This document shows positions 54,551-63,205 of a stretch of DNA of 64,000 bases, in pieces. The stretch is taken from NCBI GenBank assembly GCA_021298835.1, contig JAJTHG010000023.1, positions 28,656 to 92,655 on the forward strand. Reading direction: 5' to 3'. Position numbers and translations under genes: made by a program. Under the pieces are notes generated by a model. That model was not told the origin of the DNA. It made no database searches and saw nothing but the letters and a program-made list of their open reading frames with translations. This stretch comes from Gemmatimonadota bacterium (lineage in GTDB: Bacteria; Gemmatimonadota; Gemmatimonadetes; Gemmatimonadales; Gemmatimonadaceae). Position 1 is the stretch's first letter. Each line of letters opens with the position of its first letter.

Positions 54551-55780
54551 ATGCCCCTCACCACGATCCGCGATCCCCTCTGGTCCACCATCCGCCTCGA
54601 CCCCCTGGCCGAGCGGCTGGTGGACACGAGGGCCTTCCAGCGGTTGCGCAACGTGCGGCAGCTCGGATGGGCCTACCTCGTCTATCCGGGCGCGACACAC
54701 TCCCGGTTCGAGCACGCGGTGGGCGCCTACCACCTCGCCGGTGTCGCGCTGGCCCGGCTCGACGAGGCCGGTGCCTTGCAGGGCGTCGGCGCGCACGAGC
54801 GCGCCGAGACGCGGCTCGCAGCGCTGCTGCACGACATCGGGCACTACCCGTTCAGCCACGCGCTCGAGGAGCTCGGCATCGCCGATCACGAGGCCGTGGG
54901 CCACGCGCTGATCACCGGCGGCGAGATCGCCGGCATCCTCGCCGACGCCCTTGGCCCCGAGGCCCCCGCGCGCATCGCCGCGCTGATCCGGGGTACCTCC
55001 CCGGCAGCCCTGCAGGGACTCATCTCGGGGTCGCTCGACCTCGACAAGCTCGAGTACCTGCGCCGAGATGCGCGCATGTGCGGCGTCCCCTACGGCGAGA
55101 TCGACGTGGACCGCCTGCTCCACGCGATGACGGTCGTCCCCGATCCCCACACGGGCCGCCCGAAGGTCGGCCTCGTCGCGAAGGGCCTCTCGGCCCTCGA
55201 ATCGCTGCTCTTCGCGAAGTACCAGATGTACCGCAACGTCTATTGGCACCACGCCGTGCGGAGCGCCACCGCGATGTACAAGCGGCTCGTGGACGACGCG
55301 CTGCGCGCCGACCGACTCGCGGCCGATGCGCTCGGGCGCTACTCCGACGAAGGGCTCCTGCACGCGCTCGACGGGGCCGGTCCCGCCCCGCTCCTCGAGG
55401 CCCTGCGCGCGCGACGCCTCTTCAAGCGCGCCCTCGACGTCCCCGCCGCGGAGCTCGACGACCCCGAGGCCCTCGACTGGCTCGCCGACGACCGCGACCG
55501 GGCCCGCGCCGCCGAGGATGCCCTCGCCGCCGCGAACGGGCTGCCGCCGGGCGAGGTGCTGCTCGACTTCCCCATCAAGACCCAGATGCTCGGGCTCGAC
55601 GTCCCGCTCGTGCGGCGCGACGGCGGCATCGAGACGCTCACCGCTCAGGGGCTTCCCGGGGCGATGCATCTCCCGACGCTGTCCACGCAGTTCTACCGCT
55701 CCGCGCGGTGCCTGCGGGTCTTCGTGCGCGAACCGCGCCGCTTCGAGCGCAACGCGGTGCTGCGCATGCTGCGCGGCTGA
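54551..55780 (+). CDS. HD-domain phosphohydrolase (dNTPase/SAMHD1-like)
   Basis: The 409-residue protein has the HD-family metal motif spread as HSRFEHAVG, LLHDIGHYPFSH and DLDKLEYLRRD (about 48-190), with the His-Asp pair in LLHDIGH. The first residues (IRDPLWSTIRLDPLAERLVDTRAFQRLRNVRQLG) match deoxynucleotide triphosphate hydrolase-like proteins. It may control dNTP pools, but some relatives act on other nucleotides. It follows pckA by 56 nt. No ribosome site is evident. Confidence 0.88.
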   Translation: MPLTTIRDPLWSTIRLDPLAERLVDTRAFQRLRNVRQLGWAYLVYPGATHSRFEHAVGAYHLAGVALARLDEAGALQGVGAHERAETRLAALLHDIGHYPFSHALEELGIADHEAVGHALITGGEIAGILADALGPEAPARIAALIRGTSPAALQGLISGSLDLDKLEYLRRDARMCGVPYGEIDVDRLLHAMTVVPDPHTGRPKVGLVAKGLSALESLLFAKYQMYRNVYWHHAVRSATAMYKRLVDDALRADRLAADALGRYSDEGLLHALDGAGPAPLLEALRARRLFKRALDVPAAELDDPEALDWLADDRDRARAAEDALAAANGLPPGEVLLDFPIKTQMLGLDVPLVRRDGGIETLTAQGLPGAMHLPTLSTQFYRSARCLRVFVREPRRFERNAVLRMLRG

Positions 55781-55828
55781 CGCCGATTCGCCGACCGGGG
55801 CGCGATCGGCGCGCCCGGCGGCTTCGGG

Positions 55829-56014
55829 TCAGGGCACCTCGACGTGCTTCGCCCGCCCGTGCGCCTCCGCCATCGCCCGGCCGATGCCCCGGTAGAACGC
55901 GGCATCCTCCGGCTTTCCCTCCGCCTCGAGCGACAGCGCGCACCGTTCCAGCGCGTAGAGCAGGTTGCCGAGGTACAGCTCGGCGAGGGCGCCGACCGAG
56001 GCCGGCGTGCTCAC
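55829..56014 (-). CDS. Small helical protein of unknown function, 61 residues
   Basis: The product (STPASVGALAELYLGNLLYALERCALSLEA-type) is all helical, with no signal. Its GTG start overlaps the PP2C stop codon (GTGA), which makes it a credible third gene of the FHA-PP2C operon. It could be a regulatory partner. I recognise no family. Confidence 0.6.
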   Translation of the reverse strand: MSTPASVGALAELYLGNLLYALERCALSLEAEGKPEDAAFYRGIGRAMAEAHGRAKHVEVP

Positions 56015-56793
56015 TCGAGCGCCGTGAGTTCGGCGGTCGTGCGCTGCGGCGGCTCGTCCACCGTCCCGACCGCCACCACGATCGCCGTGATGTTGTCGAG
56101 CCCGCCGCGGCCGTTCGCCTCGCGGATGAGCAGGTCCACGATCCGCTGGGGCGGCTGGCGCTGCATGAGCAGTTGCAGCAGGCGGCGGTCGTCCACCATC
56201 CCCGTCAGGCCGTCCGACGCCACGAGAAACAGGTCACCCGCCAGCACGCTCCCGGTGAACACGTCCGGCTCGACCGAATCCGCCGCCCCGACGCACCGCG
56301 TGATCACGTTGCTGTACGGGTGGTAGCGCGCCTGCTCCGGCGTCAGGAACCCCGCGTCGACCTGCTCCTGCACGTACGAGTGATCCTTCGTCAACTGATG
56401 CAGCTGGCCGTTGCGCACGAGGTACACGCGCGAGTCACCCACCTGGCCGATGACGTAGCGGCTCCCGCCGAGCATGAGCAGCGAGATGGTGGTGCCCATG
56501 CCCTGCTTGTCCACCTCGGCGAGCGTGCGATCGTAGATCGCCCGATTGGCCGACCGGACGGCGCGCGAGATGTGCACCCCGATGTCCTGGTCGGCGAGAT
56601 CGTTCACCGCATGCAGCTCCTGGGTGACGATCTTGACGGCCATCTCGCTCGCCACCTCGCCGGCGGCGTGCCCTCCCATGCCGTCGGCGACGATGAACAA
56701 GCCGCGGTGCCCGTTGGCATCGGCGAAGAACGCATCCTCGTTGCCGGCGCGAATCATGCCGACATCGGTGCGGGCGGCAACCGAGAATTGCAC
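56011..56793 (-). CDS. PP2C-type Ser/Thr protein phosphatase
   Basis: The 260-residue soluble phosphatase has all PP2C metal motifs: GMIRAGNEDAFFAD, FIVADGMGGHAAGE, GMGTTISLLML, VGDSRVYLVRNGQ, LASDG-like VASDGLTGMVDD and GLDNITAIVVAV. It is the Stp/PrpC type, which reverses Ser/Thr kinase phosphorylation. Its GTG shares a base with the stop of the FHA gene (TAGTG). FHA domains bind phospho-Thr, so the two genes form a phospho-signalling pair; the matching kinase is not in the window. Confidence 0.95.
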   Translation of the reverse strand: MQFSVAARTDVGMIRAGNEDAFFADANGHRGLFIVADGMGGHAAGEVASEMAVKIVTQELHAVNDLADQDIGVHISRAVRSANRAIYDRTLAEVDKQGMGTTISLLMLGGSRYVIGQVGDSRVYLVRNGQLHQLTKDHSYVQEQVDAGFLTPEQARYHPYSNVITRCVGAADSVEPDVFTGSVLAGDLFLVASDGLTGMVDDRRLLQLLMQRQPPQRIVDLLIREANGRGGLDNITAIVVAVGTVDEPPQRTTAELTALE

Positions 56794-58295
56794 TAGCGCC
56801 CCTGCAGGAAGAAGAAGGCGCCACCCGCGATCGCGAGGGCGACGACCAGCCAGATCCAGCCCGGAATCCCACCCGACGACGGCGCCGCCGCCGCGGCCGA
56901 CCGCGGCGCCACCGCCGCCGCAGGCCGCGGCGCCCCCTTGGGCACCGGCGCGGCCGACGGCTTCTGCGCCGGCGCGTGCGCCGCAGTCGGCGCGGCCTTG
57001 GCCGCCTCCACCAACTTCGCCGTCAGCGCGCTCGAGAGGACCGCGGTCTCACCCTTGCTCCCGGTGCCCGACGCGACCCCGGCGACACGGAAGCTCGCCC
57101 GGATCGCACCGAACTTGAGCTCCGCCCGGTCGCCCAGGGAGCGCTCGCCGTCCACCCGGGTTCCATCCGCGAACGTCCCGTTGGTCGAGGCCATGTCCAC
57201 GACCCACCACCCGTCACCCCGACGCTGCAGCTTCGCGTGGCTGTCCGAGACGCTGTCCTCCCGGATCACGACGTCGTTGTGCGCGCCGCGCCCGACCTGC
57301 GTGAGCACCTCGGTCACCTCGAAGGCCATCGGGCCTGCCGAGCCCACCACCTCGAGGTGCGCCAGGGCGGCCCGCGCGGACGCAGGGGCGGCCACGGGAG
57401 CCGCCACGGGAGCCGCCACGGGAGCCGCCACGGGAGCCGCCACGGGAGCCGCCACGGCGGCCACCACCGGAGCGGCCGCGGGCACCTCCGCAGGCGAAGC
57501 CGGCGCCCCAGCCGGCAACCCAGCCGGCAACCCAGCCGGCGCGGCCACCTTGTCGGCGTAGAAGCGGAACTCCTCCGGCCCGACGCGGATCACGTCGCCC
57601 CGCGAGAGCGTGCTCGTCCCGTCCACGCGGACACCGTTGACCGCCACACCGTTCGTGCTCGTGTCGATCACGTAGTAGCCCTCCGCCCCGGACTCGATCT
57701 CGGCGTGCGTGCGCGACACCTCGCCCGAGGCGATGACGACGTCGCACGCCGGGTCGCGTCCGATCGTGAACGGCTTGCTCACGATGACGTACTCGCGGCC
57801 GTCCGCCAGCGACACGAGCCGGCCGCCGGTGCCGGCGGTCGCCTGTCGCGACGGCACCACCGCGCCGGCACCGCGCTGCTTGAGGAGGTCCGCCACGCTG
57901 GTGCCGGAAAGGAAGGCCGTGGACCCGCCCTTGGCGGCGTCACCGAAGACGATCGTCGCCCCGGCAACCTCGACACGGTCGCCGTGGATGAGCGGCACCG
58001 GCTCGGGCCCCAGCGCGACCCCGTTCACCTTCACGACGCCGTCCGCTCCACCCTGCCGGATCACGACCCCCGACCCGCCAGCCACGAAAACGGCCATCGG
58101 CTCGGCCATCGGCTCGGCCCTCGGCTCGGCCCTCGGCTCGGCCCTCGGCTCGGCCCTCGGCTCGGCCCTCGGCTCGGCCCTCGGCTCGGCCCTCGGTGCC
58201 CCTTCGATCACGATATCCACGCCCGGCGATGCGCCGATCGTCGTCTCGCCGGCGCGCAGGGGGATCTGTCGATCGTGAAGCTGCAGGTAGGCCAT
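56793..58295 (-). CDS. Tail-anchored multi-FHA protein with repeat expansions
   Basis: The 500-residue protein holds three FHA-like regions. Region 1 (residues 1-115: TTIGASPGVDIVIEG, then VVKVNGVALGPEPVPLIHGDRVEV) is split by an insert of seven RAEP and one MAEP units at 35-66. Region 2 (about 164-250: FTIGRDPACDVV, SRTHAEIES, STNGVAVNG) and region 3 (about 320-405: VGRGAHNDVV, SDSHAKLQ, STNGTFADGTRV) keep the phospho-Thr-binding Arg, Ser/His and Asn. An Ala/Pro/Val linker and a C-terminal membrane helix (WIWLVVALAIAGGAFFFLQ, about 478-497) follow. It is a membrane-tethered phosphopeptide reader, co-transcribed with the PP2C gene. Confidence 0.88.
   Translation of the reverse strand: MAYLQLHDRQIPLRAGETTIGASPGVDIVIEGAPRAEPRAEPRAEPRAEPRAEPRAEPRAEPMAEPMAVFVAGGSGVVIRQGGADGVVKVNGVALGPEPVPLIHGDRVEVAGATIVFGDAAKGGSTAFLSGTSVADLLKQRGAGAVVPSRQATAGTGGRLVSLADGREYVIVSKPFTIGRDPACDVVIASGEVSRTHAEIESGAEGYYVIDTSTNGVAVNGVRVDGTSTLSRGDVIRVGPEEFRFYADKVAAPAGLPAGLPAGAPASPAEVPAAAPVVAAVAAPVAAPVAAPVAAPVAAPVAAPASARAALAHLEVVGSAGPMAFEVTEVLTQVGRGAHNDVVIREDSVSDSHAKLQRRGDGWWVVDMASTNGTFADGTRVDGERSLGDRAELKFGAIRASFRVAGVASGTGSKGETAVLSSALTAKLVEAAKAAPTAAHAPAQKPSAAPVPKGAPRPAAAVAPRSAAAAAPSSGGIPGWIWLVVALAIAGGAFFFLQGR
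57391..57462 (-). repeat. 12-bp tandem repeat in the FHA gene linker
   Basis: GCCACGGGAGCC (plus strand) is repeated five times exactly, plus one degenerate unit, and encodes repeated Ala-Pro-Val-Ala. It is an in-frame array in the linker between FHA regions 2 and 3. Confidence 0.85.
58096..58191 (-). repeat. 12-bp tandem repeat inside the first FHA region
   Basis: Eight units of (A/C)TCGGCTCGGCC on the plus strand encode the RAEP/MAEP insert. The units are nearly identical at the DNA level, so the array is probably recent and could vary in length between strains without frameshift. Confidence 0.9.
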
Positions 58296-58372
58296 CAGGT
58301 CGGGTGTCCGAACCGGCGCGCGACGCACCCCGGATGGGGCAGCCCCGCGCAGCCGGTCGGGGGTATCGGTCG

Positions 58373-58401
58373 AAAGTACGAGACGCTCACAGGGGGAGCA
58401 A
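58373..58401 (-). promoter_or_regulatory. Sigma-70-type promoter of the FHA-PP2C operon
   Basis: On the minus strand TTGCTC (58401-58396), a 17-nt spacer and TACTTT (58378-58373). The expected leader is about 70 nt before ATG 58295. Confidence 0.6.
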
Positions 58402-58416
58402 GCACACGCAGGCGAC

Positions 58417-60237
58417 TTACGCCGCGGGCCGCGCGGGGGTGTCGCCGGGCCCCACTTGCAAACGCCAGAGCCGGGCGTAGAGACCGTCCCGTCCACTGGC
58501 GGACAGCAGCGCCGCGTGGGACCCGCGCTCGACCACCTGCCCGTGATGCAGCACCAGGATCTCGTCCGCCCCCGTCACGGTGCTGAGCCGGTGCGCGATC
58601 GCGATCGTCGTCCGACCCTGCATCAGCGCCGCGAGCCCGTGCTGGATCTCTGCCTCGACCCCCGAATCCACCGCACTCGTCGCCTCGTCCAGCACCAGCA
58701 GGGCGGGGTCGGTCGCGAGGGCCCGGGCGAAGGACAGCAGTTGCCGCTCCCCGACCGACAGGGACGCCCCGCGTTCCGCCAGCGGCGTCCGCCAACCCAG
58801 CGGCTGCCGGCCGACCACCTTGTCCGCCCCCACGCGCGCCGCCACCGCCGCGACCGCGGCGTCGTCCAGCGGCGCGCCGAGCCGGATGTTGGCCGCCAGA
58901 TCCCCCGCGAACAGGAACAGGTCCTGCTGCACGTAGCCGATCCGGGCGCGCAGCGCGTGCACCGGCATCGTGCGAATGTCCACGCCGTCCACGAGGATCC
59001 GGCCCCGCTGCGGCTCGTGGAAGCGCAGCAGCAGCGACACCACGGTGGACTTCCCCGCCCCGGTGTGCCCCACCAGAGCCAGCGTGCGCCCCGCGTCCAC
59101 CCGGAACGACACCCCGCGCAGCACCCAGTGCTCGTCCCGGTACGCGAACCACACGTCCTCGAACTCCACGGTCACCCCCCGCCCCGGCGGCGGTGGCGCG
59201 GCGGCCGGGGCATCGAAGGCCCCGGAGGCGTCGGTGGGGGTGTCGAGGAGCTGGAAGAGCCGCTCCCCCGCCGCCATCGCCTGCTGCAGCGTGTTGTACT
59301 TGTCCGAGAGGTCCTGCAGCGGCTGGAAGAACCGGCGCACCAACTGCAGGAACGCCGCCACCGTGCCGACGCCGAGCGCTCCGACGCCCACGCGCGTGGC
59401 GGCGAGCGCGATCAGCAGCGCGAGCGCCACTGACGTCAGCACTTCGATCAGCGGGAAGTACAGCGCGTACACCGTCACGCTCTTCAGGTGCACGTCGAGG
59501 TGGTCGCGGTTGAGCGCGTCGAACGCCTTCGCCTCGCGCCCCTCCTGCCCGAAGAGCTGCACGACGCGCATCCCCGTCACGCGTTCCTGCAGGAAGGCGT
59601 TCAGACGGGCCAGCCGCGCCCGGATCTCGCGGTAGGCCTCGCGCACCCGACGCTGGAACCAGTGCGACACTCCCCAGATGCACGGGATCACGAAAAACGT
59701 CGCGAGCGCCAGCCGCCAGTCCACGACCAGCATCGTCACCCCGATCACCGCCAGCGTGAACAGGTCGCCGAGGCCCGCCACCACCCCCGACGTGAACAGC
59801 TCGTTCAGCGACTCGACGTCGCTCGTCACGCGCGTCACCAGCCGCCCGACCGGCGTGCGGTCGAACGTGGCGATCGGCAGGCGCTGCAGGTGGGTGAAGA
59901 GCTCGCGCCGCAGGTCGTGCATCACGGCCTGCCCGAGCCGGCTCGTGAGCACCGTCTCCCCCCAGCTCGCCGCGAACTGCGCCACCAGCGCGGCGGCGAA
60001 GGCGGCCGCCAGCCACGGCAGCCGCCCCGTGTCACCGGCCGGCAACACCACGTCGATCGCGTGGCGGGTCAACAGCGGCCCGACCAGCGTCAGCCCCGCC
60101 TGCAGCAGCAGCAGCGTCACGGCCGCCGCCACCAGCCCCCGGTAGGGACGCACGTACCCGAGCAGTCGCCGTGCCAGCGTCGCATCCAGGACGCGGGCCA
60201 CGCCGTCCTCGGTCAGGAACGCCTGGGGCGCGGTCAC
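58417..60237 (-). CDS. ABC exporter, fused membrane and ATPase domains
   Basis: The 606-residue half-transporter has six membrane helices (residues about 35-320). The ATPase domain has Walker A GHTGAGKST, Q-loop YVQQDLFLF, signature LSVGERQLLSFARAL (Val in place of the second Ser/Gly), Walker B LLVLDEATSAVD and H-loop AHRLS. It is of the MsbA/multidrug type and probably works as a homodimer. The substrate cannot be told. The GTG start is 5 nt after a TAGATT hexamer, and the promoter region is shared, back to back, with uvrA. Confidence 0.92.
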   Translation of the reverse strand: MTAPQAFLTEDGVARVLDATLARRLLGYVRPYRGLVAAAVTLLLLQAGLTLVGPLLTRHAIDVVLPAGDTGRLPWLAAAFAAALVAQFAASWGETVLTSRLGQAVMHDLRRELFTHLQRLPIATFDRTPVGRLVTRVTSDVESLNELFTSGVVAGLGDLFTLAVIGVTMLVVDWRLALATFFVIPCIWGVSHWFQRRVREAYREIRARLARLNAFLQERVTGMRVVQLFGQEGREAKAFDALNRDHLDVHLKSVTVYALYFPLIEVLTSVALALLIALAATRVGVGALGVGTVAAFLQLVRRFFQPLQDLSDKYNTLQQAMAAGERLFQLLDTPTDASGAFDAPAAAPPPPGRGVTVEFEDVWFAYRDEHWVLRGVSFRVDAGRTLALVGHTGAGKSTVVSLLLRFHEPQRGRILVDGVDIRTMPVHALRARIGYVQQDLFLFAGDLAANIRLGAPLDDAAVAAVAARVGADKVVGRQPLGWRTPLAERGASLSVGERQLLSFARALATDPALLVLDEATSAVDSGVEAEIQHGLAALMQGRTTIAIAHRLSTVTGADEILVLHHGQVVERGSHAALLSASGRDGLYARLWRLQVGPGDTPARPAA

Positions 60238-60242
60238 GCCGC

Positions 60243-60268
60243 AATCTAGCCCCGGCGCACCGTATCTT
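60243..60268. promoter_or_regulatory. Back-to-back -10 elements of the ABC exporter and uvrA
   Basis: On the minus strand TAGATT (60248-60243) ends 5 nt before GTG 60237. On the plus strand TATCTT (60263-60268, within TATCTTTG) ends 6 nt before ATG 60275. The two genes are only 37 nt apart, so polymerases on the two promoters must compete. No clear -35 is seen for either. Confidence 0.5.
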
Positions 60269-60274
60269 TGCGCG

Positions 60275-63205
60275 ATGTCGAACGCGATCATCGTCCGCGG
60301 GGCGCGCCAGCACAACCTGCGCAACGTCACGGTGGCCATCCCGCGCCGGGCGATCACCGTGGTGACCGGGCCTTCGGGCTCCGGCAAGTCGTCGCTCGCC
60401 TTCGACACCCTCTACGCCGAAGGGCAGCGCCGCTACGTCGAGTCTCTCTCGGCCTACGCACGGCAGTTCCTCGAGCGCATGGAGAAGCCCGACGTGGACG
60501 CCGTCGAGGGGATCGCCCCCGCCGTCGCGATCGAGCAGCGGAACCCCACCCGCACCTCGCGTTCGACCGTCGGCACTGCGACCGAGGTCCACGACTACCT
60601 GCGGCTCCTCTGGGCCCGCGTCGGGCGCACCTACTGCCCCACCTGCGGTCGGGAATTGCGCCCCGACACCGTGCAGTCGGTCACCGACGCCGTCCGCGCC
60701 CTGCCGGACGGCACGCGCTTCGCCGTCGCCTTCCCCCTCAAGCGCAGCGACGCCGTCACCCACGACGTCGTCCTGGACAACCTGCGCCAGCAGGGCTTCG
60801 TCCGCGTGGCCGTCGCGGGCGAGGTGCTGCACCTCGACGAGCTGCCGCCCTCGCCCCCCAAAGCCCGCGACCTCGCCCGCGCCGCCGACGTCTGCGTGGT
60901 GGTGGACCGCCTCCGCACCGGCCCCGAGCCCGACGGCCGCGTCCCCGACGCCGTCGGGACCGCCTTCCGCGAGGGCGACGGCGACTGCGTGCTGCTCTTC
61001 CCCGACCCCGTTCCCTCGCCGCTCGCCGGGGGGGGCGGGAGGCCGGTGTCGCGACTCCGGTTCACCGAACGCTTCGAATGTCCCGACGACGGTCACCGCG
61101 CCCCCGCTCCGACGCCGCAGCTGTTCTCCTTCAACAACCCGCGCGGCGCCTGCGGCGTCTGCAACGGCTTCGGCGCGACGCTCGAGTACGACCTCGCGCT
61201 CATCGTCCCCGACCCGGGCCGCACCCTGCGCGACGGCGCGCTCGACCCGTGGACCAAGCCGCGCTACGACACCAAGCGCCGCGCCCTCGCCGACTTCGCC
61301 CGCCGCGAGGGTATCCCCACCGACCTCCCCTGGCGCGACCTCGACCCGGCGCAGCACGAGCGCCTGCTCCGCGGCAAGGCCAAGGGGTACGTCGGCATGC
61401 TCCCGTTCCTCGTCGCCCTCGAGGAGAAGCGCTACAAGCAGTACATCCGCGTCTTCCTGCGGCAGTACCAGTCGGCCGTCACCTGCGCAGCGTGCGGCGG
61501 CGCGCGCGTCGGCCCCGACGCCCTCGCCGTCCGCGTCGCCGGCGCGACGATCGCCGAGGCCGCCTGGTGGCCCGTGCGCCAGCTGCGCACCTGGCTCGAG
61601 CACCTGGCGCTCTCCCCCTTCGAACAGCAGGTCGCCGACCACATCCGCCGCGAGGCGCTCGACCGCGTGCGCTTCCTCGACGACGTCGGGCTCGGCTACC
61701 TCACGCTCGACCGCGCCACGCGCACCCTGAGCGGCGGCGAGGCCCAGCGAATCGGGCTCTCGAACGCCCTCGGCGCCCGGCTGGTGGACACCCTCTATGT
61801 GCTCGACGAGCCGTCCATCGGGCTCCACCCGCGCGACACCGGCCGGCTGCTCGCCCTGCTGCAGCGACTCCGGGACGGCGGCAACACCGTCGTGGTCGTC
61901 GAGCACGACCTCGACACCATCCGCATCGCCGACCACATGATCGAGCTCGGGCCCGGTGCCGGCGAACGCGGTGGGCGCGTCGTCTTCGACGGCCCGATCG
62001 CCCGCGCTGCCGAGAGCCCGCTGACCGGGCAGTACCTCACCGGGGCCCGCACCATTCCCCTCCCCGAGGCGCGCCGACGCCCCTCGCGCTGGCTCACCCT
62101 GGCCGGCGCGCGCGCACACAACCTCAAGGACGTCACCCTGCGCGTGCCGCACGGGTGCCTGACCGTCGTCACCGGCCCCTCGGGCTCGGGCAAGAGCACC
62201 CTCGTGCACGACGTGCTCGTGCACGCCGTCGAACACGCGCTGACGGGCGAGACCTCCGCCAAGCGGCACCTCGGCGACGTCGTCGGCGCCTTCACCTCGC
62301 ACGACGGCACCGGCGGGCTCGACGCCATCGTGCTCATCGATCAGGAGCCGATCGGCCGCTCGCCGCGCTCGAACCCCGTCACCTACGTCAAGGCGTACGA
62401 CGAGGTCCGCAAGCTCTTCGCCGACGTCCCGCTCGCCCGCCAGCGCGGCTATACGCCGGGCACCTTCTCCTTCAACGTTGCCGGCGGGCGCTGCGAGACC
62501 TGCGAGGGCGCGGGCGCCATCGAGGTCGAGATGGTCTTCCTCGCCGACGTCTTCCTGCCGTGCGAGCAGTGCGGCGGCCGGCGCTTCAAGCCCGAGGTGC
62601 TCGAGGTCACGCTCTTCGGGCGCAGCATCCATGACGTGCTGCAGATGACGGTGGACGAGGCGATCCGCTTCTTCCCCTTCGAGGAGAAGCTCGGGCAGGC
62701 GCTGTGGCAGCTCCAGCAGGTGGGGCTGGGCTACCTGCGGCTCGGCCAGCCCGCCACCACCCTCTCCGGCGGCGAGGCGCAGCGGATCAAGATCGCGCGC
62801 GAACTCGCCGAGTCCGCCAAGGCGAAGGGCCGCAAGCTCTACGTCATGGACGAACCCACGACCGGCCTGCACCTGCAGGATGTCGAGAAGCTCGTGCAGG
62901 TGCTCGACCGCCTCGTCGAGGCCGGCCACACGCTCGTGGTGATCGAGCACCACCTCGACGTCATCAAGCGCGCCGACTGGGTCGTGGACCTCGGGCCCGA
63001 GGCCGGCGACGCCGGCGGCGAGATCGTCGCCATGGGCACCCCCGAGCAGCTCGTCGCCTCGCCGGCATCGGTCACCGGCCGCTGGCTCGCCCCGCTGCTC
63101 GACGCCGGCGCGGTGGCGGAGGCGAAGGTCAGCGCGGCACGCGGAAGCGCGCCCGCGCCGCCGTCGCCGCCGCGCGGGTCGCGCAGCCGGTCTGGTGGTC
63201 GTTGA
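60275..63205 (+). CDS. uvrA: Excinuclease ABC subunit UvrA
   Basis: The 976-residue damage sensor has two ABC ATPase modules: Walker A GPSGSGKSS (about residue 34) and GPSGSGKST (about 630), signatures TLSGGEAQRIGLSNA and TLSGGEAQRIKIARE. The C-terminal zinc module CETCEGAG...CEQCGGRRF is intact. The first zinc module reads FECPDDGHRAP before ACGVC, so the second Cys of CPxC is Asp272, with a His two residues later. The hallmark FSFNNPRGAC is present. The tail is Ser/Arg/Gly-rich. Its last 77 nt overlap the end of tag on the other strand. Confidence 0.97.
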   Translation: MSNAIIVRGARQHNLRNVTVAIPRRAITVVTGPSGSGKSSLAFDTLYAEGQRRYVESLSAYARQFLERMEKPDVDAVEGIAPAVAIEQRNPTRTSRSTVGTATEVHDYLRLLWARVGRTYCPTCGRELRPDTVQSVTDAVRALPDGTRFAVAFPLKRSDAVTHDVVLDNLRQQGFVRVAVAGEVLHLDELPPSPPKARDLARAADVCVVVDRLRTGPEPDGRVPDAVGTAFREGDGDCVLLFPDPVPSPLAGGGGRPVSRLRFTERFECPDDGHRAPAPTPQLFSFNNPRGACGVCNGFGATLEYDLALIVPDPGRTLRDGALDPWTKPRYDTKRRALADFARREGIPTDLPWRDLDPAQHERLLRGKAKGYVGMLPFLVALEEKRYKQYIRVFLRQYQSAVTCAACGGARVGPDALAVRVAGATIAEAAWWPVRQLRTWLEHLALSPFEQQVADHIRREALDRVRFLDDVGLGYLTLDRATRTLSGGEAQRIGLSNALGARLVDTLYVLDEPSIGLHPRDTGRLLALLQRLRDGGNTVVVVEHDLDTIRIADHMIELGPGAGERGGRVVFDGPIARAAESPLTGQYLTGARTIPLPEARRRPSRWLTLAGARAHNLKDVTLRVPHGCLTVVTGPSGSGKSTLVHDVLVHAVEHALTGETSAKRHLGDVVGAFTSHDGTGGLDAIVLIDQEPIGRSPRSNPVTYVKAYDEVRKLFADVPLARQRGYTPGTFSFNVAGGRCETCEGAGAIEVEMVFLADVFLPCEQCGGRRFKPEVLEVTLFGRSIHDVLQMTVDEAIRFFPFEEKLGQALWQLQQVGLGYLRLGQPATTLSGGEAQRIKIARELAESAKAKGRKLYVMDEPTTGLHLQDVEKLVQVLDRLVEAGHTLVVIEHHLDVIKRADWVVDLGPEAGDAGGEIVAMGTPEQLVASPASVTGRWLAPLLDAGAVAEAKVSAARGSAPAPPSPPRGSRSRSGGR

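Noticed and set aside
58096..58191. CRISPR array
   Set aside because: The repeats are 12 bp, have no spacers and are translated in frame as RAEP units.
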